A stretch of DNA of 64,000 nt, taken from assembly GCA_965242485.1 (NCBI GenBank), contig CBDESM010000002.1, forward strand, positions 62,001 through 126,000. Reading direction: 5' to 3'. Shown piece by piece: positions 15,209 through 24,041 of this stretch (position 1 is its first letter; every line of letters begins with the position of its first letter). The notes below the pieces were generated by a model. The model did no database searches and was not told the DNA's origin. It was given only the letters and a program-made list of their open reading frames with translations. Source of the stretch: CBDESM01 sp965242485 (GTDB lineage Bacteria; Chloroflexota; Dehalococcoidia; Bin125). The translations under genes were made by a program, and so were the position numbers.

Positions 15209-16248
15209 TGCTCAAATACGCCGCTTTCCCCGCCCTCGTCCTGGCTCTCGCGCTCGCCGCGGCCGCATGCAGCGGACCGCCCGAACGCCGCGACATCCTC
15301 GCCAACCTCGCCGACTTCGTCTTCCTCCCGGTCTTCGAGGAGGCCGCCGACAGCGCCGCCGAACTCGCACGGGCGGTCGAGACCTACGCCGCTGATCCGA
15401 CGCCGGGCCGGCTCGACAACGCCCGCGGACGCTACGCCGTCGCGCGCAGCGGCTGGGCCGCCACCGCCGCCTTCCGCTTCGGCCCGGCCATGGACCGCCG
15501 CTCCGAATCGCAGATCGATTGGTGGCCGATCGACCCCGCCGCCATCGCCGCAGCAGCCGCGGCCGGCGCGGGCGTCGAAGACATCCGCGAACGCCAGTCA
15601 GCCGCCACCCGCGGCTTCCATGCCCTCGAATCTCTGCTCTGGAACGACGATCTCGGCGACGACCGCGCTGCCCGGACCTACGCGGCCCACCTCGCCCGCA
15701 TCATTGCCGACGAAACTGCCGCCATCCGCGACGAATGGACCGGGGCCGGCCGCGACTTCGCTTACGCCGATGCCCTCGCCGGACGCGGCGGCACCGCCAT
15801 CTCTGCCGCCCTCGCGCTCGCCGACGTCGTCCGCACCAGCATCTTCCTCACCGAAACCGTCGGCGACATGCAGCTCGGCAAGGCGCTCGGCATCACTGGC
15901 GACCGCGACCCGGAGGCGATCCCCGGCCTCGGCCCCTCCAGCGGCGACGACCTCCGCCAGATCGTGCGCGGCATCCGCGCCTCCTTCCTCGGCGTCGGCG
16001 ACCATCTCGCCGTCGGCACCCTCGTCAACGATCTGGACGACGATGCCTACGACCGCATGCAGGCCGCGCTCGACGCCGCCGTGGCCGCGGTGGACGCCCT
16101 GCCCGCCGACATCAAGGCCGATGCGGACGAACGCGCCCTCGCCGCCGCCCGCGACGCGATCAAGCAGGTCCAGATTCTCTACGCCACCGAGGTCGTCTCC
16201 CTGCTCGGCATCTCCGTCGGCTTCTCCGACAACGACGGAGATTCCTGA
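15208..16248 (+). CDS. Imelysin-family lipoprotein (second copy)
   Basis: 346 residues. Lipobox Cys at 21 (AAAACSG). GxHxxE motif in GFHALESLLW (H138, E141). It is clearly diverged from the first imelysin in the operon, so the two are probably not interchangeable. Having one imelysin on each side of a di-haem oxidoreductase is a recurrent arrangement. The start overlaps the di-haem stop by one base, which indicates translational coupling. It ends eight bases before the HTTM gene. Confidence 0.85.
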   Translation: MLKYAAFPALVLALALAAAACSGPPERRDILANLADFVFLPVFEEAADSAAELARAVETYAADPTPGRLDNARGRYAVARSGWAATAAFRFGPAMDRRSESQIDWWPIDPAAIAAAAAAGAGVEDIRERQSAATRGFHALESLLWNDDLGDDRAARTYAAHLARIIADETAAIRDEWTGAGRDFAYADALAGRGGTAISAALALADVVRTSIFLTETVGDMQLGKALGITGDRDPEAIPGLGPSSGDDLRQIVRGIRASFLGVGDHLAVGTLVNDLDDDAYDRMQAALDAAVAAVDALPADIKADADERALAAARDAIKQVQILYATEVVSLLGISVGFSDNDGDS

Positions 16249-16256
16249 GCCGCGCC

Positions 16257-17699
16257 GTGACCGCCCGCGTCCCCGCGCTCGCGGCGCATGCGATCCCGCG
16301 CCCGCGGCCTTGGCGCGCAGTCGACGCCGCCGCCGCGCGCGCCGCCCGTCCCGTCGACGGCGCATCCGCCGCCGTCTTCCGCATCGCCTTCGGCGCAATC
16401 GGTCTCGCCGCCGTCATCCGCTTCTTCGCCTACGGCTGGATCGACCAGCTCTACGCCGCCCCCGCCCACCACTTCAAGTACATCGGCTTCGAGTGGGTCG
16501 CCGCCTGGCCCGCCCCTTGGATGCACCTCCACTTCGCCGCCCTCGGGCTCCTCGCCGTCGCCGTCATCCTCGGCGTCCGTTCCCGCGCCGCCGTGCTCCT
16601 CTTCACCATCGGCTTCACCTACGTCGAACTGATCGACAAGACGACCTACCTCAACCACTACTACTGGCTCTCCCTCGCCGGCCTCCTCCTCGCCGCCCTG
16701 CCCGTCCACCGCGCCTGGACGCTCGACGCCCGCCGCAACCCGCGCCCGGGCGACGGGCAAGTCCCCGTCGGCGCGATCTGGCTGCTCCGCGCGCAGGTCG
16801 CCGCGCTCTACCTCTTCGCCGGCATCGCCAAGCTCAACCCCGACTGGCTACTCCACGCCCAGCCCCTCGCGATCTGGCTCCCGCACCACGCCGACGCCCC
16901 GCTCGTCGGCCCGCTCATGACCCAGCCTTGGCTGCCCTACGCGATGAGCTGGGCCGGTGCGGCCTTCGACTGCACCATCGCCCTCTGGCTCCTGATCCCC
17001 CGCACCCGCGCCTTCGCTTGGATCGTCCTCGCCGTCTTTCACCTGATCACCGGGCTGCTCTTCCCGATCGGCGTCTTCCCCGCCCTCATGGCCGCCGCCG
17101 CCCTCATCTTCTTCAAGCCCGATTGGCCCCGTCGCGCCCTCGACCGCATCCGCCGGGCTCGAAAGGCCGAACCGTTACTGGAAAGCACTGAAATAATTTC
17201 GCAGTACGGCTCCAAAACGCCCGAGTCATCCGCCCGCGCCGCTTTGATGGCCCGCGCCGCCGTGATCGTCGTTGTCCTGATCGCCCTCGTCCAGATTGCC
17301 GTGCCGCTCCGCCACCACCTCTATCCCGGCAATGTCCGCTGGAACGAAGAGGCCTACCGCTTCTCTTGGCGCGTCCTCCTCACTGAAAAAGCCGGCCACC
17401 TCGAGTACCGCGTCGCCGACCCGGCGACGGGATTGAACCTGCTCGTGCACCCAAGCGACCACTTCACTCCCCTCCAAGTCGAGCGCATGGCCCACCAGCC
17501 CGACATGATCCAGCAAGGCGCGAAGATCATCCGCGACCACTACCGCGGCCTCGGCCACCTAAATCCCCAAGTCCGCGCCGATGCCCACATCGCCTGGAAC
17601 GGCCGCCCCGCCGCCCGCCTGATCGACCCCGACATCGACCTCGCCGCCGAGCCGGCGACGATCCTGCCGAAGCCGTGGCTGCTGCCTGCGCCCGACTGA
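16257..17699 (+). CDS. HTTM-domain membrane protein (vitamin K-dependent carboxylase-like)
   Basis: 480 residues with several transmembrane segments in the first ~310 residues (for example LGLLAVAVILGV and AAVLLFTIGFTYVEL). The ELIDKTTYLNHYYW segment and the later AGIAKLNPDWL are typical of bacterial HTTM proteins related to vertebrate gamma-glutamyl carboxylase. The soluble C-terminal domain (VRWNEEAYRFSW ...) is also usual. Members commonly sit in imelysin/di-haem operons, where the role is unproven. The start is GTG 16257. Last gene of the four-gene operon. Confidence 0.85.
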   Translation: MTARVPALAAHAIPRPRPWRAVDAAAARAARPVDGASAAVFRIAFGAIGLAAVIRFFAYGWIDQLYAAPAHHFKYIGFEWVAAWPAPWMHLHFAALGLLAVAVILGVRSRAAVLLFTIGFTYVELIDKTTYLNHYYWLSLAGLLLAALPVHRAWTLDARRNPRPGDGQVPVGAIWLLRAQVAALYLFAGIAKLNPDWLLHAQPLAIWLPHHADAPLVGPLMTQPWLPYAMSWAGAAFDCTIALWLLIPRTRAFAWIVLAVFHLITGLLFPIGVFPALMAAAALIFFKPDWPRRALDRIRRARKAEPLLESTEIISQYGSKTPESSARAALMARAAVIVVVLIALVQIAVPLRHHLYPGNVRWNEEAYRFSWRVLLTEKAGHLEYRVADPATGLNLLVHPSDHFTPLQVERMAHQPDMIQQGAKIIRDHYRGLGHLNPQVRADAHIAWNGRPAARLIDPDIDLAAEPATILPKPWLLPAPD

Positions 17700-17773
17700 G
17701 CGCGACGCACCTCTATCCTCAATCACGGCGGCGCCGCCACAAGCAGCCGCCCAACGGGAAAAGAGAACGAAAA

Positions 17774-18697
17774 ATGGAATTCGGCGCGCAAGTCACCGCC
17801 TACCGCACCTCTTGGGATGACATCAACGCCGTCGTCCAGCGGATGGACAAGGGCGGCTGGAATTCCGTCTGGTTCGCCGACCACTTCGTCCCGCCCAATA
17901 GGCCCCGCGCGATGGAGCCCGAACCCGCCTACGAGGCCTTCACTCTCGCGGCCGCCGTCGCCGCCGTCACCGAAACCCTCCAAATCGGCCATCTCGTGCT
18001 CGGCAACACCTACCGCAATCCCGCCCTCGCCGCCAAAATGTCGGGCGTCGTCGACCATGTCTCGCACGGACGCTTCACGCTCGGCATCGGCGCCAGCTGG
18101 TTCAAGCGCGAACATGAGGCCTACGGCTGGGACTTCCCCCCGATGAAGGAGCGCCAAGACCGCTTTCAAGAGGCGATGCAGATGATCCGCCGCCTCTTCC
18201 ACGCCGGCGGCGAACCCATCAGCCACGAGGGCGAGTACTACAGCCTCGACGAGGCCCCCTTCTCGCCCGGCTGCTACGACGCCCCCATCCCCATCCTCGT
18301 CGGCGGCACCGGCCCCAAGCGCACCCTCAAAACCCTCGCCATGTACGGCGACATCATGAACCTCGACGGCTGGGCCGGCCGCGGCATCAGCGTCGAGCTG
18401 CTCAAGGAAAAGACCGACATCCTCGAACAGCACTGCGAAGCCGTCGGCCGCGACTACTCCGAAATCAAGATCACCTGCCTCGTCCCCACCCGCCTCACCG
18501 ACAACCAGGAACAAGCCAACCGCTTCATCGAGGCCATCGGCCCCAATTCCGTAGCCGGCAACGCCGACTACATCGTCCAGCGGCTCGGCGAACTCGAGCA
18601 GGCCGGCGTCTCCGAAGTGATGCACGGGCTGCTCTACAACAACCCCGATCATTTCCAGCAACTCGAAGAAGACGTCCACCGGCAGCTCGCCGGCTGA
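17774..18697 (+). CDS. Luciferase-like (LLM) flavin/F420-dependent oxidoreductase
   Basis: 307 residues, full length for the family. Characteristic segments are WFADHF near the N-terminus, GHLVLGNTYRNPALAAK, GRFTLGIGASWFKREHEAYG and the C-terminal VGGTGPKRTLK. LLM proteins use FMN or F420 to oxidise or reduce many small organic molecules; the cofactor cannot be decided by eye, although the GIGASW pattern is frequent in F420-type members. ATG 17774 is preceded by a GGGAAAAGAG purine stretch. It is followed after 29 nt by an aldo-keto reductase gene, so the two probably form a catabolic unit. Confidence 0.85.
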   Translation: MEFGAQVTAYRTSWDDINAVVQRMDKGGWNSVWFADHFVPPNRPRAMEPEPAYEAFTLAAAVAAVTETLQIGHLVLGNTYRNPALAAKMSGVVDHVSHGRFTLGIGASWFKREHEAYGWDFPPMKERQDRFQEAMQMIRRLFHAGGEPISHEGEYYSLDEAPFSPGCYDAPIPILVGGTGPKRTLKTLAMYGDIMNLDGWAGRGISVELLKEKTDILEQHCEAVGRDYSEIKITCLVPTRLTDNQEQANRFIEAIGPNSVAGNADYIVQRLGELEQAGVSEVMHGLLYNNPDHFQQLEEDVHRQLAG

Positions 18698-18726
18698 GGC
18701 GAGCGCACCGCGAAGGGATTCCGCAC

Positions 18727-19728
18727 ATGAAGTACCGCAACATGGGGCGCACGGGACTGCGCGTTTCCGAAATCTGCCTGGGCACGATGACCTTCGGATT
18801 CCAGACCGAACGGCCGGAGGCGTTCGCGATCATGGACATCGCCTTCGAGCGCGGCGTCAACTTCCTCGATACCGCCGACGTCTACCCGCTCGGCACCTCC
18901 GATGTCGGCAAGACCGAGGAGATCGTCGGCGAGTGGCTGCAGGGCAAGCCGCGCGACCAGATCATTCTCGCCACCAAGTGCGTCGGCCCGACCTCGCGCG
19001 ACCCCAACCACCGCGGCGCGTCCCGCCAGCACATCCTCGACGCCGTCGACGCCTCCCTCAAACGGCTCGGCACCGACCATATCGACCTCTACCAGCTGCA
19101 CGGCCCGACGCCGCAGACGCCGATCGACGAGACGCTCAAGGCGCTCGACGATCTCCAGCGCTGGGGCAAGATCCGCTATGCCGGCACGTCCAACTACCGC
19201 GCTTGGCAGCTTGCGCTCGCGCTCGGCGAGAGCGACCGCGGCAATCTGATCCGCTTCGATTGCGACCAGCCCAGGTACAACATCCTCTGGCGCGATATCG
19301 AAGCCGACCTACTCCCCCTCTGCCAAGACCAAGGCGTCGGCATCATCGCCTACAACCCGCTCGCCGGCGGCTTCCTGACCGGCAAGTACCAAAATACCGA
19401 AGACCTGCAGGAAGGCACCCGCTTCAAACTCGGCAACGCCGCCCAACGCTACCAGGCCCGCTACTGGCACGAAGCCCAGTTTGACCAAGTCAGCATCCTC
19501 GCCGATCACTTCAGCGCCAAAGGCCAAAGCCTCACCCACGCCGCCATCCAATGGGTCCTCGCCCAACCCGGCATCACCAGCGCCATCGTAGGTGCCAGCA
19601 AGCCGGGCCAAATCGAAGACTCGCTCAACTACGAGCAAGTCCAACTCACCGAAGACGACCTCGAAGCCTGCGAAACCCCGTGGTACAACATCCCCAGGCC
19701 GAGCGACCCCGAAGTAGCGCTGCGCTGA
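18727..19728 (+). CDS. Aldo/keto reductase
   Basis: 333 residues. Catalytic residues are D48 and Y53 (FLDTADVYP), K84 (LATKCVG) and H125 (YQLHGPTP). The SAIVGASKPGQIE segment near the C-terminus is the usual NADP phosphate-binding region. Only the fold is shared with the aldo-keto reductase at 3033; the two are not a recent duplication. AAGGGA precedes the ATG. It follows the LLM gene closely and may act on the same substrate route. Confidence 0.85.
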   Translation: MKYRNMGRTGLRVSEICLGTMTFGFQTERPEAFAIMDIAFERGVNFLDTADVYPLGTSDVGKTEEIVGEWLQGKPRDQIILATKCVGPTSRDPNHRGASRQHILDAVDASLKRLGTDHIDLYQLHGPTPQTPIDETLKALDDLQRWGKIRYAGTSNYRAWQLALALGESDRGNLIRFDCDQPRYNILWRDIEADLLPLCQDQGVGIIAYNPLAGGFLTGKYQNTEDLQEGTRFKLGNAAQRYQARYWHEAQFDQVSILADHFSAKGQSLTHAAIQWVLAQPGITSAIVGASKPGQIEDSLNYEQVQLTEDDLEACETPWYNIPRPSDPEVALR

Positions 19729-19870
19729 GGCGGACGGAATGGCGATTTCCGATCATCAACGCGCCGACCTCTAGGTGCGGGCGTGCTGATAAAACCCCTG
19801 CCTCGCCGCCGAATCAGCCAAGGACCTTCCGTTCAAGCAGATTTTAGGTCTTGGACGACGATGCGGAAGA

Positions 19871-20056
19871 CTAGACGAACGCATCAACGATCATGTACGC
19901 GATCTGCGAGATCGTGAGCGCTGCAAGCCACCAGATCCGCCAATCCGTCCACCAACTCGTGCTTGAGACCATGTAAGACGAGGCATCCACCTCCACATCG
20001 CGCCGCCGAATGCGGATTCGCCAGCCCGACTCCGTCTCTCGTCGCCAGCCCGCCAT
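19871..20056 (-). CDS. Small membrane protein
   Basis: 61 residues. A basic N-terminal half (WRRETESGWRIRIRRRDVEV) is followed by one transmembrane segment, WWLAALTISQIAYMIVDAFV. The ATG overlaps the stop of the upstream small gene (TGATG around 20054-20058), indicating coupling. No family recognised. Confidence 0.5.
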   Translation of the reverse strand: MAGWRRETESGWRIRIRRRDVEVDASSYMVSSTSWWTDWRIWWLAALTISQIAYMIVDAFV

Positions 20057-20307
20057 CAGACCCACAACACTTCTACGTTGTGGCCCGTGCCGTCCTCGTA
20101 CTCGATCTGCGCGAACCCGGTCTTGTCGACTCGGATCACGTGCGCCGGCACCTCAACCCCGTCCTCGCCCAGCATTCGCCGACCCTGATCTGAAGGAACC
20201 CGGTATGTCAGCCGGAACGCCTTGCCGCGCTTTTCCTTCGCCACCTCGATCTCGGTGATGTGCTTGATGCACCGGCTCGGCCGGGCATCCGTCTCTGCAA
20301 GTGCCAT
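20056..20307 (-). CDS. Small hypothetical protein
   Basis: 83 residues, no family recognised. It is predicted to be mostly beta: ITEIEVAKEKRGKAFRLTY, then VEVPAHVIRVDKTGFAQIEY and a final NVEVLWV. A GGGAGG site precedes the ATG. It is coupled to a one-TM protein gene downstream, so the pair may form a small membrane complex. It is divergent from the alcohol dehydrogenase gene, and the ~100 nt between them should hold both promoters. Confidence 0.5.
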   Translation of the reverse strand: MALAETDARPSRCIKHITEIEVAKEKRGKAFRLTYRVPSDQGRRMLGEDGVEVPAHVIRVDKTGFAQIEYEDGTGHNVEVLWV

Positions 20308-20405
20308 GTCGTCCTCCCCTTGCTAGGCACATCCTAGCGCTTTGCGTTGTCGGCAGGCTAGCCTGTGGGCGACGCGACCATCGCGTCCTGGACAGGAGAT
20401 TCCGC

Positions 20406-21500
20406 ATGCGCGCCGCCGTTCTCGATGCTCCGAACACGCCAATGACGATCCGCGAGCTGGTGCAGGATGAGCCGGGCTTCGGCGAAGTCCGCGTGCGGAT
20501 GGGGGCCGCGGGCATCTGCGCCTCCGACCATCACGTGATCCAGGGCACCGCGCCGTTCCCGCTGCCTTCCGTGCTCGGGCACGAGGGGGCCGGCACGATC
20601 GAAGCGGTCGGCGAGGGGGTCACCAACGTCGAACCCGGCGACCGCTGCATCCTTTCCTTCGTCACGCCGTGCGGGCAGTGCGCGACCTGCCGGCGCGGCA
20701 CGCCACAGCTGTGCGACGCGCACCAAGCGACCGGCTCGCGGCTGCTCGACGGATCGGTCAAGCTGCACGACGAGAACGGGGCCGAGGTGTTCCAAATGGG
20801 CAAGCTCGGAGTCTTCGGCGAGTACGTCGTCACGGACCAGCGCGCCTGCCATCCGATTCCCGACGATGTTCCCATCGAGGTCGCGGGCCTGATCGGCTGC
20901 TCCGTCACCACCGGCGTCGGCGCGGTGATCAATCAGCCGACCGCCCGCGCCGGCATGACCGTCGCCGTGATCGGCTGCGGCGGGGTCGGTCTCAACGCGA
21001 TCCAAGGGGCGGCGCTGCTAAACGCCTCCAAGATCATCGCGGTCGACGTCCACGATCACAAGCTCGATTTCGCGACCAAGTTCGGCGCGACCGATACCGT
21101 CAACGCACGCAACATCGACCCCATCGCCGCAGTCCGCGAGCTGACCGGAGGCGGTGCCGACTTCACCTTCGATACCTTCGGCTCCGCCGAAACCAGCAGC
21201 CAGGCCATCGAAGCCGCCGGCAAGGGCGGCACCGCCGTCATCGTCGGCCTCGCCCCCGTCGAAGCCCGCGGCCACATCGACCTCGTCGACATGGTCCGCA
21301 AGCAGAAAACCGTCACCGGCAGCTACTACGGCAGCGCCAGCCCCCACCAAACTTTCAACACCCTGGTCGACATGTACCGCAACGGCCGCATCGAAGTCGA
21401 CAGCATCATCCAGCGCCGCTACGCCCTCAACCAGATCAACGAGGCCTTCCGAGACCTAGAAGCCGGCAAGGACGGCCGCGGCGTCATCGTCTATGACTGA
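20406..21500 (+). CDS. Zinc-dependent alcohol dehydrogenase (MDR family)
   Basis: 364 residues. Catalytic zinc residues are visible: C38 (GICASDHH) and H59-E60 (LGHEGAG). The four structural zinc cysteines are C89, C92, C95 and C103 (CGQCATCRRGTPQLC). The NAD(P)-binding GCGGVGLNAIQGA is followed by VDVHDHKLDFA, whose Asp suggests NAD. It is closest in style to the class III/formaldehyde and general alcohol dehydrogenase branch. The start at 20406 has AGGAG upstream. It converges on the restriction endonuclease gene with a 10 nt overlap. Confidence 0.88.
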   Translation: MRAAVLDAPNTPMTIRELVQDEPGFGEVRVRMGAAGICASDHHVIQGTAPFPLPSVLGHEGAGTIEAVGEGVTNVEPGDRCILSFVTPCGQCATCRRGTPQLCDAHQATGSRLLDGSVKLHDENGAEVFQMGKLGVFGEYVVTDQRACHPIPDDVPIEVAGLIGCSVTTGVGAVINQPTARAGMTVAVIGCGGVGLNAIQGAALLNASKIIAVDVHDHKLDFATKFGATDTVNARNIDPIAAVRELTGGGADFTFDTFGSAETSSQAIEAAGKGGTAVIVGLAPVEARGHIDLVDMVRKQKTVTGSYYGSASPHQTFNTLVDMYRNGRIEVDSIIQRRYALNQINEAFRDLEAGKDGRGVIVYD

Positions 21501-22060
21501 GCGCCGAAGATTTCGGCCATCACTGCTTCGGCCTGCACCACATCGCCGCCCCAACGCGCCATCCATTGCGGTGAATCGCCCACGCGCACATCGAGCCACA
21601 GGGGCTCTACCGCTCCCGCGCCGCCATGTTGGCCGGATACGCCATCAGGTCTCGCCATTAGAATTTGCTTCGGGATGATCCAGATCGCCACGTCCTCAAG
21701 GCGAGGAGCGAGTCCGATGCAGATCATGATCTCGTAGTTTTGATCACGAATTTGTTGGAACTTGAATCGGCCATTCGCCCATAGGGTCGAGAGTTTGATT
21801 TCGACTCGACGGCCCTCAATCAGCCGGTCAGCTTCACTGTCACCGGCAGGCTCGACTGTGTACCCGAGCGCTTCGCACCAGTCCGCGATGAGATTTTCGC
21901 CAGTCGCACCTCTTGCCCGTGACGGCAATTGTCTGAGCCATCCAAACGGACTCTGATCCCATTCGCGATCTTCCTGGGAACGCGAGGCCTCAAGATTGGA
22001 CGAAATCTCAGCGAGCAGATTGAGCAATTCGTCGCGCCGTTGATCTGAGTCCGGCATCAT
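21491..22060 (-). CDS. Type II restriction endonuclease, PD-(D/E)XK fold (putative)
   Basis: 189 residues. The region GATGENLIADWCEALGY is followed by EADRLIEGRRVEIKLSTLW, giving E55, D78 and E87-x-K89 as the likely PD-(D/E)XK residues. Many small type II enzymes have this arrangement, but I do not recognise the specificity. It overlaps the upstream methyltransferase gene by 4 nt (ATGA), as expected for a restriction-modification pair. Codon usage is less GC-rich than in neighbours, suggesting transfer. It could instead be a Vsr/NERD-like repair nuclease, though the linkage argues against that. Confidence 0.7.
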   Translation of the reverse strand: MMPDSDQRRDELLNLLAEISSNLEASRSQEDREWDQSPFGWLRQLPSRARGATGENLIADWCEALGYTVEPAGDSEADRLIEGRRVEIKLSTLWANGRFKFQQIRDQNYEIMICIGLAPRLEDVAIWIIPKQILMARPDGVSGQHGGAGAVEPLWLDVRVGDSPQWMARWGGDVVQAEAVMAEIFGAQS

Positions 22061-22938
22061 GCCTCCAATACGAGTTGTCGGGTGCTCTCTGTGAGGTTAT
22101 CAGGCGCGAAGCCTTGAAATGTTGGATTAGCGAACGCCAGTCGTGTCGCCATCGTGCATGCTGCGTCGGGGTTCACGTCGATCATCGTGAAGCAGCGCCG
22201 GAGTCGTGCCGCTGCTTCTCCAGTCGTGCCAGAACCAGCGAAGAAGTCAAGGATGTGATCGCCGGGATCGGAATGTACGGCGATCAGTCGCTTGAGAATC
22301 GACAGAGGCTTCTGCGTCGGATATCCAGTTCGCTCCTTTCCGTTCGTCGGCACGATCGTGTTCCACCAGACGTCAATGGGCGGACGGGCGGACTCGGCTG
22401 CGTCGCCCGGCATCGGGTAGTCCGACGAGTTGGCGACATCGGCATTGAAGACGTATTGATTTGGATCTCTTGCATACCAAAAGATCGAATCGTGCTTCGC
22501 AGCCCATTTCCGCTTCGAACGGCCGCCGAAGTCGTATGCCCAGATGATCTCATTCATGAACGATTCGATTCCGAAGATCGAGTCCAACAACAGTCGGCAA
22601 TAGTGAGATTCCCGCTGATCGATGTGGAAGAAGAGGGAGCCATCAGCTGTCAGTATCCGGCGAGCTTCGGCTAGCAACGGTGCTAGAAATTCGATGTATC
22701 CATCAAACGAATCGTCATATCCCTTTGAATCGATGGGGATTGAACGATAGGCGCGCCCGCCGAAGCCGACTCTGTCCCCGTTCACCGCATCGGCCACGAC
22801 TTTGATGCGGTTCAGCGTCTGGGTCTTGCCGGTGTTGAACGGCGGATCGATGTAGATCAGGCGGGCGGATTCATCGGGGAGCAACGGCAAGACGCTCGCA
22901 GAGTCGCCGCAGATGATCGAGTTGCCCGTTGGCTGCAC
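22057..22938 (-). CDS. Type II DNA methyltransferase (beta class, N4-cytosine or N6-adenine)
   Basis: 293 residues. The catalytic motif IV, DPPF (31-34), comes first, followed by NTGKTQ. The SAM-binding motif FFAGSGTTG is near residue 232, close to the C-terminus, after a GYPTQKP segment. This order (catalytic, target recognition, AdoMet) defines the beta class. The start is GTG 22938 with GGAGTAG upstream, five bases after the stop of the enolase-superfamily gene. It would protect host DNA from the adjacent endonuclease. Lower GC than flanking genes, suggesting recent acquisition. Confidence 0.88.
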   Translation of the reverse strand: MQPTGNSIICGDSASVLPLLPDESARLIYIDPPFNTGKTQTLNRIKVVADAVNGDRVGFGGRAYRSIPIDSKGYDDSFDGYIEFLAPLLAEARRILTADGSLFFHIDQRESHYCRLLLDSIFGIESFMNEIIWAYDFGGRSKRKWAAKHDSIFWYARDPNQYVFNADVANSSDYPMPGDAAESARPPIDVWWNTIVPTNGKERTGYPTQKPLSILKRLIAVHSDPGDHILDFFAGSGTTGEAAARLRRCFTMIDVNPDAACTMATRLAFANPTFQGFAPDNLTESTRQLVLEA

Positions 22939-22943
22939 GGCAT

Positions 22944-24032
22944 CTACTCCAGCGTTGCTTGGAGCTGGTTGTGGATCAGCGGCCAGTCGATTTCGTGGCC
23001 CAGGCCTGGTTTGGTGGGGGCGTGGACTGTGCCGTTGGTCATGTCGATCTCTTCGGCTAGGCCGTAGACGAGGCCGCCGGTGCTGGGGAAGTACTCGTAG
23101 AACTCGCTGTTGGGGGTGGCCATCATGACGTGGAGGTTGGCTACGTTGTTGAGGCTGTTGCCGCCGTGGTGGATCTCGCATTTCATTTGGAAGCCTTCGG
23201 CGAGGTGGCAGAGCTTGACGAGGGGGGTGATGCCGCCAGTGACGGCTACGTCGCCGCGGAGGATGTCGGTGGCGTATCTGGTGATCCACTGGGTCATGCC
23301 GTAGTAGCGGCCGGGGGCGTATTCGGTGGACATGATCGGGATGTCCATCTTGGCGCAGAGCTTGACGTAGCTGTAGAGGTCTTCTTCGGCCAGCGGGTCT
23401 TCGTACCAGTAGTAGTCGAGCTCCTCGATGGCGCGGCCGACGCGGACGGCGTCCTCGTATTGGTAGGCCCACATCGAATCGAGCATCAGCTTCATCTCGG
23501 GGCCGACGGCTTCGCGCACGGCGCGGCAGATTTCGATGTCCTCCTTGGGGTCGGCGTGCGGGTGGATCTTGTGCGCCGTCCAGCCTTCGGATTGGAATTT
23601 CAGTGCCTCTTCGGCGTATTCCTGCGGGGTGTCCCACCAGGCGGTGCTGGAGTAGACGGGCATCTCCTCGCGGACGGTGCCGAGCAGGCGGTGGATCGGC
23701 TGGTTGGCGATTTTGCCGTTGATGTCCCAGAGGCAGATGTCGATCGCGCCGATCACGTGGGTCGAGACGGCGCGGTTCTGCTTCCAGAGGTCCTTCCAGA
23801 TCGCGCCGATGTCCTGCGGGTTCTTGCCCAGCACGCGCGGCTTGACCACGTCGATCAGCGACTGCGCGTGGTGTTCGGGCCGGCTCAGGAAGGCGTGGCC
23901 GGAGACGCCCTCGTCGGTTTCGACGGCGACGACGCCTAGTGAGCGCTTGCCGCCGAAGCGCATGTGGCTGCCGACCTTCCATTCGGGCGTCGGCCAGTCG
24001 AAGACGAGGACTTTGACGTTGGTGATCTGCAT
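22944..24032 (-). CDS. Enolase-superfamily enzyme (mandelate racemase/muconate lactonizing group)
   Basis: 362 residues, usual family length. Metal ligands are in LMLDSMWAY (Asp), YWYEDPL (Glu) and MSTEYAPG (Glu). Candidate general bases are the lysine in AHKIHPH and the histidine in CEIHHGGNS. The family abstracts a proton alpha to a carboxylate, most often in sugar-acid dehydration or racemisation. The KxH variant of the usual KxK and the HHGG motif place it with acid-sugar dehydratase-like members; the substrate is unknown. AGGAG precedes ATG 24032. Confidence 0.85.
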   Translation of the reverse strand: MQITNVKVLVFDWPTPEWKVGSHMRFGGKRSLGVVAVETDEGVSGHAFLSRPEHHAQSLIDVVKPRVLGKNPQDIGAIWKDLWKQNRAVSTHVIGAIDICLWDINGKIANQPIHRLLGTVREEMPVYSSTAWWDTPQEYAEEALKFQSEGWTAHKIHPHADPKEDIEICRAVREAVGPEMKLMLDSMWAYQYEDAVRVGRAIEELDYYWYEDPLAEEDLYSYVKLCAKMDIPIMSTEYAPGRYYGMTQWITRYATDILRGDVAVTGGITPLVKLCHLAEGFQMKCEIHHGGNSLNNVANLHVMMATPNSEFYEYFPSTGGLVYGLAEEIDMTNGTVHAPTKPGLGHEIDWPLIHNQLQATLE

Positions 24033-24041
24033 CGCGCGCTC

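Noticed and set aside
19729..19870. Possible tRNA in the gap after the aldo-keto reductase
   Set aside because: A GTTCAAG-like stretch is present, but no matching acceptor stem or anticodon arm can be drawn.
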